From the NCBI GenBank assembly GCA_023416995.1, contig JAEZGI010000048.1:1-37349 (forward strand): a stretch of 37,349 bases of DNA, in the 5' to 3' direction. Under the pieces are notes generated by a model, which was given only the letters and a program-made list of their open reading frames with translations, was not told the DNA's origin and did not search any database. This DNA comes from Bacteroidota bacterium. GTDB taxonomy: Bacteria; Bacteroidota; Bacteroidia; Chitinophagales; Chitinophagaceae. Positions 1-7,541 of the stretch are shown piece by piece. How positions within the stretch are numbered: position 1 is the stretch's first letter; every line of letters starts with the position of its first letter. The translations under genes and the position numbers were made by a program.

Positions 1-538
1 ACATGCACAACTGCTCAAACATAAAATACTCGTTGGCCTCTTGTATGGCTGCGGGCTACGCTGTATGGAAGTGCGCAATATAGAAGTGAAGCATCTTGAC
101 TTTGATCGTAAGTTACTGCACATCGTGCAGAGCAAAGGCAACAAAGACCGATATGTGCCACTATCGGCACACCTGATAAGAGGCATCAAAACATACATTA
201 GCAGTGAACGCCCGAAGCAGTACCTCTTCGAGGGCACAGGCAATCCGGAAGGCAAAGGCTTCGATAGCAGGTACAGCCAGCGTGGCGTGCAGTGGGCAGT
301 GAGAACTGTGGCCAGGAACGCCGGTATCACCAAGGAGGTCCATACCCATATGCTGCGCCACACTTATGCTACGCATTTACTGGAAGATGGTGTAAACATC
401 ATCACGGTACAAAAGATGAAGGGCCATACAAACATTGAAAGCACCATGGTATACCTGCATGTGTGCCAGACCCCTGATCAATTGCCTGATAGTCCACTCG
501 ATAAAGTGTTTGCTCAATGCAGCCAAAGCACGAAGTAG
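1..538 (+). CDS. Tyrosine recombinase/integrase, C-terminal part (5' end outside window)
   Basis: The reading frame is open from the window edge (frame starting at base 2), so only the catalytic half is present. The family signature is visible: the first Arg in YGCGLRCMEV, the beta-hairpin Lys in SKGNKDRYVPL, the HxxR box in HMLRHTYATH, and GHTNIESTMVYLHV carrying the last His and the nucleophilic Tyr. The family cuts and rejoins DNA through a 3'-phosphotyrosine. The segment between the Lys and HxxR motifs is short and lacks the extra domain of integron IntI, so this is not an integron integrase. It overlaps the following IS91-type transposase by 22 bases. Such integrase plus IS91 transposase pairs are common in Bacteroidota, so I read both as one mobile unit. 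Confidence 0.85.
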   Translation, partial: HAQLLKHKILVGLLYGCGLRCMEVRNIEVKHLDFDRKLLHIVQSKGNKDRYVPLSAHLIRGIKTYISSERPKQYLFEGTGNPEGKGFDSRYSQRGVQWAVRTVARNAGITKEVHTHMLRHTYATHLLEDGVNIITVQKMKGHTNIESTMVYLHVCQTPDQLPDSPLDKVFAQCSQSTK

Positions 539-1612
539 CCGATGTGCTGCGCCGGGTAAACATTAATGCTCCGTATTTTTCCATTCACCAGCAAAAAACA
601 CTGCGGGCCATTGCGCAATGCAGAACATCTGCGCTGGGCGGTCATGTGGATGCCTGCAATGAGTGCGGCACTGTGCACATTAGTTATAATAGTTGCCGCA
701 ACAGGCATTGTCCGAAGTGCCAGGGGCATAAACGCCAGGAGTGGATACAAAAGCGGCAGGCAGATTTATTGCCCTGCACTTACTACCATGTGGTGTTCAC
801 CCTTCCACAGGAGCTCAATACGCTGGCACTGCATCAATCCGGATTGGTGTATGATGCTTTGTTTGCTTCGGCATGGGCAACGCTGCATCAGTTTGGGCGT
901 AACGAAGCTTTGCAGTTGGGTATGATAGCCCTTTTGCATACATGGGACAGAACTTATCACTACATCCACACCTGCATTGCATTGTACCCGGCGGCGGTAT
1001 AAATACTAAAGGACAATGGCGGCGGCAGTTGCGCAGCAATAAATATTTATTTCCTGTAAAAGCACTCAGCAAAGTATTCCGCGCAAAGTATGTGCAGCAG
1101 TTGCGTGATAAAGGTATCCAGGACAAACGCTCATCGAAAGCCTCTTTAACAAACAGTGGGTGGTACATGCCAAACGTCTCTTTGGAGGACCTCAGCAGGT
1201 AATAGAATATCTCGGTCGCTACACCCATAAAGTAGCCATCAGCAATCACCGCATTGAAGCAGTGGATGAGCAGCAGGTAAGCTTCCGCTACAAAGACTAT
1301 AAAAACGCCGGTGCCACAAAACTGATGACGCTAACCAACCAGGAGTTTGCACGAAGATTTTCGATGCACATTCTGCCCCACAGGTTTGTGCGCATCAGGC
1401 ACCACGGCATCCTCAGCAGTTCCTGGAAACGCGGCAAACTACAGGCTTTGCAATGCCACTTGAAAGTCGAAAGAAAAAAACACGCTGCGAACACTATGCT
1501 ACGCAGATGCCCTTGTTGCAAAACCGGAAAACTTATAACCATAGAAATATTTGGCAAACGCGGACCACCACAGCAGTTTTTATCGGAGAAACAATCCGCG
1601 CCTGTTGCATAA
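517..1612 (+). pseudogene. IS91-family HUH (Y1/Y2) transposase, split by two frameshifts
   Basis: Three consecutive reading frames join into one IS91 transposase. The first (517 to about 945) has the zinc-finger region CRNRHCPKCQGHKRQEW. The second (from about 943) has the HUH metal motif HPHLHCIVPGGG. The third (to 1612) has the catalytic-tyrosine region EYLGRYTHKVAISNHRI and a C-terminal CPCC motif. The first shift is in the GGG at 944-946; one more G would restore HTWGQNLSLHPH. The second is in the AAA at 1125-1127; one more A would restore DKTLIESLFNKQWVVHAK. All conserved motifs survive across the breaks. Either the element died recently or these are homopolymer errors in the assembly. 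The start at 517 overlaps the integrase stop. Confidence 0.9.
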
Positions 1613-1779
1613 CGTAAATGGGTAAGGGCATCTGTGTGCCCCCGTCAACGAACAGCCACTATAACAAGCTCAAATGAACAATAACATAGAAATCTTTCTG
1701 GCCATCCTCATCACAGAATGCTAAAATCCGCATCTCCAGGTACGACAACTCCATAGTGCAACATCGGCCACCGCAGGTT

Positions 1780-1841
1780 ACGTTCAACATCGGTTTCATT
1801 GTTCGTGCTGCGCACGCAACGAAACCTTAGTTATTGGGCGT
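1780..1841 (+). other. Candidate integron attC-like site (imperfect hairpin)
   Basis: ACGTTCAAC at 1780-1788 fits the inverse core RYYYAAC and can pair with ATTGGGCGT at 1833-1841 (8 of 9 positions, two of them G-T wobbles). Inside, GGTTTC (1792-1797) pairs with GAAACC (1821-1826), TTG (1799-1801) with CAA (1817-1819), and CGTGC (1804-1808) with GCACG (1812-1816). Two bases bulge out. An imperfect stem of about 60 bases with bulges is the architecture of attC sites. Against it, the core reads ATTGGGC rather than the near-invariant GTTRRRY. The call rests on structure only. Confidence 0.35.
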
Positions 1842-1847
1842 AGACTT

Positions 1848-2489
1848 TTATTGGGAATCGTTAGCAGATTCGTCATTTTCCACACTCGCTAAATCACTTT
1901 GCGTTACATATGTCCACGAGTGCTTCCAAGTTTTGGAAATTCTATTAAGTTCAAAAATTGAGAAAACGATGAGTAGAAAAAGAAAAGTCATACAAGATAA
2001 AATAATGACATCTACCCAGGACAACATACGAAATCCAATTCCAAACTTTTTAAACTTGGATAATGTGGTTATAATTACAGAAATGCTTATGAAAAAGTAA
2101 AACCAAGACAGAGTTAAATGATTTCCCTTTGCTAATAGGATAGTTGTTTTTCTTTTAGAAGCATTAAGTTTATCGACAAGCCGCTCAAAACCTTCATTAG
2201 CGTTGAATATTTTAGGTTCAATAAAAGTATGGATATACCCACCGATTGTTTTTATTGCATAAACTGTTCTAACAATAATTAAAAAGGATATAAATAAAAT
2301 TAGCATGCCGAAATTCAATAAATTGATGGTGTCAGTGAATGTCATGTCCTTATTGGCTGCAATCACCCCCATTATTCCTCCGATACTTGATAAAGTAAAA
2401 GCTAAAGCGATAAATTGAAAATCTTTATTTTTTACTATAATTCCCCTCAATAACTTATACTCTTCCAAATAACTTTCATTCTCTTTCAT
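1848..2489 (-). CDS. Four-helix membrane protein of unknown function
   Basis: This 213-residue protein begins MKENESYLEEYKLLRGIIV. It has four predicted membrane helices near residues 26-45, 58-80, 125-146 and 157-182, arranged as two hairpins around a basic cytoplasmic stretch (NASKRKTT). The EYKLLR start and the motif TIGGYIHTFIEP recall a family of small EYxxLRxEI...GxYI membrane proteins often met in accessory DNA. I know no assigned function. Its start lies inside the radical SAM gene upstream (14-base overlap), which implies coupled translation and joint function. Codon use is AT-rich, unlike the chromosomal genes further right. Confidence 0.75.
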   Translation of the reverse strand: MKENESYLEEYKLLRGIIVKNKDFQFIALAFTLSSIGGIMGVIAANKDMTFTDTINLLNFGMLILFISFLIIVRTVYAIKTIGGYIHTFIEPKIFNANEGFERLVDKLNASKRKTTILLAKGNHLTLSWFYFFISISVIITTLSKFKKFGIGFRMLSWVDVIILSCMTFLFLLIVFSIFELNRISKTWKHSWTYVTQSDLASVENDESANDSQ

Positions 2490-3513
2490 AAATATTTAAT
2501 TCTACCTTATTGAAAGGTGATTTGACACAAGTGAACTTTCCTGCGCATGCCGGGCACCGTTTTGGTATTGGGAATTCAAAAGGGTATTCATTAATTCTCT
2601 TTGCTATTTCATTTGCAGAGTCTTTAAAATAATTACCGGCAAAAAGATTAATGCCGCACATCCATTGTATGTTTCCATTATATTTAGCCAGTAGATATTT
2701 TTCTTCCGTGTATTTACATTTTTGGTATTTGTCATTCTTTATCAAGGTGTCATATAAGTAACCATAAATAGACATCTTACTATTTTTATTGCTAATCTCT
2801 TTCAAAATCGGAACTAAAGAATTGTAATCTGTAAAATGAGAAATAGCTTTTGAGTCATATAGCTGCTCTCTCAAGCGCCATGTACTTATCCCTATATTCT
2901 CTAATACGCTCATCATTTCGTTGGCAAACTCAATAAATTTGTCAGTTATTACCGTGCTCGTGATCACTCGTATCCCGTTATTGATAAGTTCTTCAATTAT
3001 CTTAAGCCGTTTTGGGATAGAATTTTTTTTATTTGAGTAAAGTTCACTGTCGTCTTTGGGATGGTCAATACTGATTTCAATTTCATTTAAATTGGGATAC
3101 TGCTTTAGCATCTCAATTGTTTGTGAGTTTATAAGAAGTCCATTGCTGTGAATTCTAAAGTCAATATTCAATACTTTTAATAAGTCTAAAAATGGAAAAA
3201 TATTTTTGGAAGCAAAAGGTTCTCCACCAGTGATTGATAATCGTAGTAAACCATGATTTTTATGCAGTTCTTTAATAAAAGATGTCAAAATTTCAAACCT
3301 GTTCTCTATTTTCTTTTTTGAATTTAGGTCGACAAAGCAGTATGAGCAATCTAAATTACAAACATCTGTAATTTCAATTGCTGCAAATATAATAGGTGGT
3401 TTATCTACAACCCTGTAAGTTGTCGGAGCTTTGTTTATCACAACAGTTTCAAATCTATAGTCATTAACTATGGAATAGAATTTTTTGTCCTGATTCAGGT
3501 ATATGCTTTCCAT
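2476..3513 (-). CDS. Radical SAM protein with C-terminal Cys-rich (SPASM-like) region
   Basis: This 345-residue protein carries the radical SAM cluster motif CNLDCSYC (about residues 52-59), which binds the [4Fe-4S] cluster that cleaves S-adenosylmethionine. SITGGEPF is the usual glycine-rich SAM-binding strand. The tail has further cysteines (CKYTEE, MCGIN, CPACAGKFTC), as in SPASM or twitch proteins that bind extra clusters and modify peptides or proteins. The N-terminal 45 residues are a small separate region. No precursor peptide is evident beside it, so the substrate is unknown. It is the first gene of a two-gene unit, overlaps the membrane protein, and shares its AT-rich composition. 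Confidence 0.88.
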   Translation of the reverse strand: MESIYLNQDKKFYSIVNDYRFETVVINKAPTTYRVVDKPPIIFAAIEITDVCNLDCSYCFVDLNSKKKIENRFEILTSFIKELHKNHGLLRLSITGGEPFASKNIFPFLDLLKVLNIDFRIHSNGLLINSQTIEMLKQYPNLNEIEISIDHPKDDSELYSNKKNSIPKRLKIIEELINNGIRVITSTVITDKFIEFANEMMSVLENIGISTWRLREQLYDSKAISHFTDYNSLVPILKEISNKNSKMSIYGYLYDTLIKNDKYQKCKYTEEKYLLAKYNGNIQWMCGINLFAGNYFKDSANEIAKRINEYPFEFPIPKRCPACAGKFTCVKSPFNKVELNIYERE

Positions 3514-3529
3514 TTAAGGGTTTTAGTTT

Positions 3530-3538
3530 ACGCCTAAC
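3530..3538 (+). other. RYYYAAC core-like half site at the right end of the AT-rich segment
   Basis: ACGCCTAAC matches ACGTTCAAC of the hairpin at 1780 in 7 of 9 positions and fits the attC inverse core. No GTTRRRY partner was found in the next 150 bases, so it is at best half a site. Confidence 0.3.
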
Positions 3539-3924
3539 GGTATATTATAAGAATGTTTCTTTCACTAATGAAAAGATTGTTTTCCCACAAAATCTTAAAG
3601 CTGCGTCCTTCCTGGTCAATCATTCCCAAGCATTTTTCGCTTGTGAAATTCTGGTGGACAGACGCACCCTCCCGAAAATATCAACGCTGCATCTATCCAG
3701 CTCCCAACCGCGCAGAGCTTCGCCATGCCAGTCACACTCGAAGCATGATAGGGGATAAGGTTCAATGAGTTAAAGCATGAAGACGTCCGAAGCGGATCTA
3801 ACCGCAAAGATTAAAAAGCAGCATCGGTTTAGGGGTCGCTTGTAGCTTTTACCTAATCAAAATAGGGAAATTTTTAATAAGTAGTGAAACGCAGCAAAAA
3901 TTATTATTAAGCACCCAAGACGAT
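3539..3924. other. Intergenic stretch without a recognisable gene
   Basis: About 390 bases lie between the AT-rich segment and the anti-sigma gene. Base composition changes here to that of the rest of the window. Short open frames exist on both strands (for example 3616-3807 minus and 3553-3768 plus), but they overlap each other and show no family motif. I saw no hairpin terminator or RNA gene. It may be scar sequence left at the edge of the accessory region. Confidence 0.5.
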
Positions 3925-4425
3925 CTACGACCACCGCTTTTTTCGCGAGGTGAGGTACATATCCAGCACCACCAAACCCAGCACGATATTGATCATGATG
4001 AAGATGTTTATATATGCGCTGTTGAACAGCTTATCGTAGTTCATCGATTCGATATTGAAGGGTAACGCCGAGCCGCTACCTGTGCTCCAGGTGGCCTGGC
4101 TGAAGGCATACACGATCAAAGCCACAATACTTAACACAAAAAAACCTCCAATGCCCCAGATCACTTTGGCATTGATATATTTCCGGGCAGCAGGGGTGAT
4201 CTGCATCCGGCCAATCTCTTCCATCACGTTCCGGGTGAAACTCATAGATGGCTGCTCAAGATCAAAGTTGTCAGTCATCAACGCATGCACCTGCAACAGT
4301 TCAGCATACTTCTCCCGCCAAACCTGGTCGGTCTTAACCAGGTTCTCGACAAAGGATTTTTCATCGGCAGACAAACGGCCGTCAATATAATCCCAAATCC
4401 TGCTCTCAATATGCTCAGTATTCAT
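3925..4425 (-). CDS. Membrane anti-sigma factor (partner of the ECF sigma factor)
   Basis: I take the start at MNTEHIESRIWDYIDG (ATG at 4425) rather than the longer frame from 4449, because the family's N-terminal sigma-binding helix starts there. The protein is then 166 residues. It has a soluble N-terminal domain of about 90 residues of the anti-sigma type (IWDYIDGRLSADEKSFVE), then two membrane helices (about 88-110 and 134-156) and a short basic tail. It follows the sigma factor gene by 69 bases on the same strand, the usual sigma/anti-sigma order. The likely role is to hold the sigma factor at the inner membrane until an envelope signal arrives. No zinc-binding HxxxCxxC motif is present. 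Confidence 0.72.
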   Translation of the reverse strand: MNTEHIESRIWDYIDGRLSADEKSFVENLVKTDQVWREKYAELLQVHALMTDNFDLEQPSMSFTRNVMEEIGRMQITPAARKYINAKVIWGIGGFFVLSIVALIVYAFSQATWSTGSGSALPFNIESMNYDKLFNSAYINIFIMINIVLGLVVLDMYLTSRKKRWS

Positions 4426-4494
4426 ACAATCAATTTTGTAAGTAAACAATGTGCTGTTAATTCAACGATGTTTTGTTACTTCAACGCTGATCCG

Positions 4495-5079
4495 CTAGTT
4501 CAACATATCCCTCAACTCCTGTTTAAAATGTGTCTGCATTTTTTCTTTCAATCTTGCCCGGGCCCGATGCAGACGGACTTTCACGGCATTCGATTCCACC
4601 CCCAAAACGGCAGCAATCTCATCCAAACTCTGCTCACCCTTATAAAACAAGGTCAGTATGTTCGCATCATCAGCACTCAATAATTGTATCGCCTCATTCA
4701 CCATCGCCTGGCGCGATTTTGTTTCCATCTGGTTCGCACTAAAACCAGAATCCTGGTTCTCGACAACGGCAAATACTTTTTCATTATCCAACGAATGCAC
4801 ATCCAGCTTTTTCTTACGCAAAAAACTCAGACACGAAGTGGTGGTAATGGTATACAACCAGGTGCTGAATTTTGAGTCTCCACGAAAATCTTTCAAAGAT
4901 TTATACGCCTTAATAAAGGCATCCTGCGCAATCTCCTCCGCATCCTCGCGGTTGGAAGTATACCGGAGGGTAATCGTGAACACCAGGTTCTGGTATCGTT
5001 TCACCAACTCGGCATAGATCCGGCTATCGCCCGCAAGCGTTCTTTCAATAATCTCGGTATCAGTTGGTCCGGAATGCAT
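4495..5079 (-). CDS. ECF-type RNA polymerase sigma factor
   Basis: This 194-residue sigma-70-family protein has only regions 2 and 4. Region 2 spans about residues 20-90 (YAELVKRYQNLVFTITLRY, then DAEEIAQDAFIKAYKSL and the promoter-melting segment FSTWLYTI). Region 4 is a helix-turn-helix at about 140-190 (LSADDANILTLFYKGEQS followed by LDEIAAVLGVESNAVKVRLHRAR). It directs RNA polymerase to a small regulon. It is followed by a membrane anti-sigma gene and is divergent from a DUF6249 gene. A TGTAACC-N16-CGTCTTA motif sits directly upstream of its own start, so self-activation is likely. Confidence 0.93.
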   Translation of the reverse strand: MHSGPTDTEIIERTLAGDSRIYAELVKRYQNLVFTITLRYTSNREDAEEIAQDAFIKAYKSLKDFRGDSKFSTWLYTITTTSCLSFLRKKKLDVHSLDNEKVFAVVENQDSGFSANQMETKSRQAMVNEAIQLLSADDANILTLFYKGEQSLDEIAAVLGVESNAVKVRLHRARARLKEKMQTHFKQELRDMLN

Positions 5080-5088
5080 TTGTCATAT

Positions 5089-5118
5089 TAAGACGCCGGG
5101 TGGGGCAGTGGGGTTACA
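5089..5118 (-). promoter_or_regulatory. Probable ECF promoter of the sigma factor gene
   Basis: On the minus strand TGTAACC (5118-5112) is followed after 16 bases by CGTCTTA (5095-5089). The start codon at 5079 is only 9 bases further, so the mRNA would have a very short leader. An AAC-containing -35 box and a CGT-containing -10 box about 16 bases apart are typical of ECF promoters. Confidence 0.6.
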
Positions 5119-5147
5119 GGTAAATTTCGGGGAATTTTTTGATCTCC

Positions 5148-5177
5148 TGTAACCTCTTCGAAACACCGGTAGTCATA
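5148..5177 (+). promoter_or_regulatory. Probable ECF promoter, distal copy upstream of the DUF6249 gene
   Basis: TGTAACC (5148-5154), 16 bases, then AGTCATA (5171-5177). It has the same -35 box and the same spacing as the sigma gene promoter. It points toward the DUF6249 gene. Confidence 0.5.
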
Positions 5178-5226
5178 CCTCCATAACAACAATATTCCAG
5201 TTCGGTAAAAAATAATCTGAAAAAGC

Positions 5227-5256
5227 TGTAACCCCGGGATCAAAAGCGTAGTCAGA
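5227..5256 (+). promoter_or_regulatory. Probable ECF promoter, proximal copy upstream of the DUF6249 gene
   Basis: TGTAACC (5227-5233), 16 bases, then AGTCAGA (5250-5256). It repeats the distal copy and ends 42 bases before the DUF6249 start codon. Confidence 0.5.
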
Positions 5257-5298
5257 TGATTTGAAACCTTACCCTTAACAATCTTTAAAAATAATTTT

Positions 5299-5652
5299 AT
5301 GACAGAGTTAGTACCAATAGTAATGTTCGCGGGTTTTTTCGCCATGATGTTCGGAATCTATTATCTCAAAACACGTCAGAACCTGGCCATGATCGACAAA
5401 GGCATGAATCCGAAACAATTCGCCAATCGCCCGGCACCCTATCTGAACCTGAAATGGGGATTGCTACTGATTGGAGCCGGGGCCGGTCTGCTGGTGGCTT
5501 ATATAGTCGATATGGCCTCCGAAACGATCGATGGAGAAGACAATCCAACCTTATACTTTGCACTCATAGCTATCTTCGGCGGACTTGGCCTTATAGGATC
5601 TTATAAGATTGAAAAAAAGGAACTGCTCGATAGAGAAGAGCGGATAGCATAA
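5299..5652 (+). CDS. DUF6249-type small membrane protein
   Basis: This 117-residue protein has three membrane helices at about 4-22, 52-71 and 85-101, with the motif YYLKTRQNLAMIDKGMNP after the first. That layout and motif match the DUF6249 family, often found beside ECF sigma/anti-sigma genes in Bacteroidota. The biochemical role is unknown. Two TGTAACC-N16-AGTC motifs precede it, so it is probably a target of the divergent sigma factor and may belong to the same envelope-sensing circuit. A strong terminator follows at 5676. Confidence 0.8.
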   Translation: MTELVPIVMFAGFFAMMFGIYYLKTRQNLAMIDKGMNPKQFANRPAPYLNLKWGLLLIGAGAGLLVAYIVDMASETIDGEDNPTLYFALIAIFGGLGLIGSYKIEKKELLDREERIA

Positions 5653-5675
5653 ACCATTCAGATCTTGAACTCTGC

Positions 5676-5712
5676 AACCGGAACACGACCCAGACCGTGT
5701 TCCGGTTTTTTT
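5676..5712 (+). terminator. Rho-independent terminator after the DUF6249 gene
   Basis: A perfect 12-base stem (AACCGGAACACG 5676-5687 with CGTGTTCCGGTT 5696-5707) closes an 8-base loop and is followed by a T run to 5712. Confidence 0.9.
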
Positions 5713-5834
5713 ACGTTGTTCATACAAGCCGCAATGCAAATTTGCGATGTCACGCACAGGGTGGCCTTCACCTGTGTCACCAAACACGCTGGTAACTATT
5801 GCATGACCTGATATCAATTCTCTGAAAAATAACC

Positions 5835-7436
5835 TTAGGGCTTCCCGCCGTTTGCCACTTCATTCAACGCCCGCAACACAGCCTGGTCGTACTGGTTATT
5901 CACCTCGTAATACCCCTGCATCCGCCAGATCTGGCGCGCCATCCAGGTCTTGATACGTTTGATGATCTCGGTTTTATCGTGCTCACCAATACGATCCATG
6001 CTCACGTTATTGGCCGACATAAACCGCGTTAGCCGCTCCCACGCATCAGTAGTATCATTATACCGCTTTGCAAATTCCAACGGCGTTTTAAATTGATTGA
6101 AGTAATCGGCCCGGTCCATATAATACTCGTATATAAACCTTGTAAACTTGCCATCATAAAACAAAGCGCCCATGGCCGGCGTAAAGGATGTGGTATCAAA
6201 GGGCACAAACACATCAGGCGTAATACCGCCACCACCATAAACGGTTCTACCGCCTTTTGTTTTATAAGGTTTGCCAAGTACGGCATTCAATGTATCCGGA
6301 TGTATTACTTCACCACTATGAAATCTTTCCGCAACCTCATCCTGGTAAGCCGCCCTGCCATTGCTGTACGACTTCTGTATGCTCCGCCCCGCAGGTGTAT
6401 AATACCGGGCAACGGTCAAACGCAAGGCAGCGCCATTGCTGAGGTTATACTGTTCCTGCACCAGGCCCTTCCCAAAGGTGCGGCGGCCAATAATGGTACC
6501 ACGATCCCAATCCTGTATGGCACCGGCTATTACCTCACTGGCCGAAGCGGAACCCTCATCCACCAGTATCACCAGTTTGCCTTCTTCAAACAAACCCGGT
6601 CTCTTGCTTTTGAAATCGAGTCTTTCCTGTTTATCACCCTGTGTGTATACGATCAGTTTATCTTCATCCAAAAATTCATCCACCATATTCACGGCCTCAT
6701 TGAGAATCCCACCACCATTACCGCGCAGATCCAGAATAAGGCTCTTCATGCCTTGTTTCTGTAACTTCTCCAGCGAAAACATAAACTCACGGTAAGTAGT
6801 ACCCGAAAAACGGCTCACATGTATCAAACCGGTAGTGCTGCCATCAACAAGATAAGCAGCATCTACAGAATATAATGGTATGGTGCCACGCGTGATCTCT
6901 GCAGGAACCTGTCTGCCCTGGCGCAACACAGTCACCGCTACCTTTGATCCTGCTTCACCACGCAACAATTTTTTGATCTTATCGCCATTGATTCTATTGC
7001 CGGCAACCAACGAATCACCGACTTTTAAAAACTTATCACCGAGTTTCAGACCGGCTTTTTCACTTGGTCCGCCTGCTGATACATTGGTGACATTTACAGT
7101 GTCATTAATAATAAGGAACTCTACACCTATGCCTTCAAAGTTTCCCTGCAGATCTTCATTTACAGCACCGAGGTGTACCGCGGGAATAAATACAGAATGC
7201 GGATCTAAATGCGTGAGCATGGCCTGGATGGCATCATCGGCCAAAGTATCGGTATCGATAGGGTCAACATACCTGCGGCTCACCAGGTCAACCACTTCCT
7301 GGAGACTCGAACGTTTGGCCGCACTGAAAAAGCCCTGTGAGTTTGGGATGTTCTCCCGCAGCCTGTAACCAACACGCATTCCCACAATCATTACTATCGC
7401 AAAAAGTAATGGTAACCAAACCTGGAGCTTTTTCAT
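5835..7436 (-). CDS. S41-family C-terminal processing peptidase (Prc/CtpA type)
   Basis: This 533-residue protein has one N-terminal membrane anchor (about residues 5-22), a PDZ domain (about 90-170) and an S41 protease core (about 200-365). The catalytic set can be placed by comparison with E. coli Prc: Ser298 in EGSASASE, Asp309 in AGAIQDWD and Lys323 in TFGKGLVQ. These enzymes act in the periplasm and trim or degrade proteins from their C-termini, often peptidoglycan hydrolases or their regulators. The C-terminal 170 residues are family-specific. It is divergent from the kinase-murQ pair, which also concerns the cell wall. Start: MKKLQVWLPLL, the only start preceding the anchor. Confidence 0.93.
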   Translation of the reverse strand: MKKLQVWLPLLFAIVMIVGMRVGYRLRENIPNSQGFFSAAKRSSLQEVVDLVSRRYVDPIDTDTLADDAIQAMLTHLDPHSVFIPAVHLGAVNEDLQGNFEGIGVEFLIINDTVNVTNVSAGGPSEKAGLKLGDKFLKVGDSLVAGNRINGDKIKKLLRGEAGSKVAVTVLRQGRQVPAEITRGTIPLYSVDAAYLVDGSTTGLIHVSRFSGTTYREFMFSLEKLQKQGMKSLILDLRGNGGGILNEAVNMVDEFLDEDKLIVYTQGDKQERLDFKSKRPGLFEEGKLVILVDEGSASASEVIAGAIQDWDRGTIIGRRTFGKGLVQEQYNLSNGAALRLTVARYYTPAGRSIQKSYSNGRAAYQDEVAERFHSGEVIHPDTLNAVLGKPYKTKGGRTVYGGGGITPDVFVPFDTTSFTPAMGALFYDGKFTRFIYEYYMDRADYFNQFKTPLEFAKRYNDTTDAWERLTRFMSANNVSMDRIGEHDKTEIIKRIKTWMARQIWRMQGYYEVNNQYDQAVLRALNEVANGGKP

Positions 7437-7541
7437 CTATCGTACTGTGTTTTCGTAAAATTTGGGGCGAAGTTCATAATTAATTCTCAATTACGAACTT
7501 TACCTTCGCCCAATGAAGGATGAATCAATAAAAAGTTTGAT

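Larger units (their letters stand above)
1..1640 (+). mobile_element. IS91-like element (integrase plus transposase), left end outside window
   Basis: The overlapping tyrosine recombinase and IS91-type rolling-circle transposase form one unit on the plus strand. IS91 elements have no terminal inverted repeats and make no target duplication, so the right end cannot be fixed by eye. I place it loosely after the transposase stop at 1612. Bases 1613-1779 hold no gene that I can recognise. Confidence 0.6.
1834..3538. mobile_element. Cassette-like AT-rich insertion carrying two minus-strand genes
   Basis: The segment starts at the TTGGGC core of the attC-like hairpin and ends at ACGCCTAAC (3530-3538), which also fits RYYYAAC. 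It is visibly richer in A+T than the flanking genes and holds exactly two overlapping minus-strand genes. This resembles a captured gene cassette, though cassettes more often carry genes in the other orientation. No integron integrase is in view, and I could not find the second half of the attC site after 3538. The right side may have been cut off. Confidence 0.35.

Noticed and set aside
1..538. Integron integrase identity for the tyrosine recombinase
   Set aside because: Although an attC-like hairpin lies nearby, the protein lacks the IntI-specific insertion between the Lys and HxxR motifs and overlaps an IS91 transposase, so it belongs to that element.
3616..3807. A 63-codon minus-strand frame just upstream of the radical SAM gene, considered as a RiPP precursor
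   Set aside because: It is on the right strand and has a Cys-containing end, but its base composition differs from the radical SAM gene, a half attC-like site separates them, and there is no leader/core pattern. Not supported enough to call.
6093..6764. A 223-residue plus-strand frame opposite the S41 protease gene
   Set aside because: It lies wholly inside the protease gene, whose catalytic residues and domains are clear. The antisense product has no recognisable domain.
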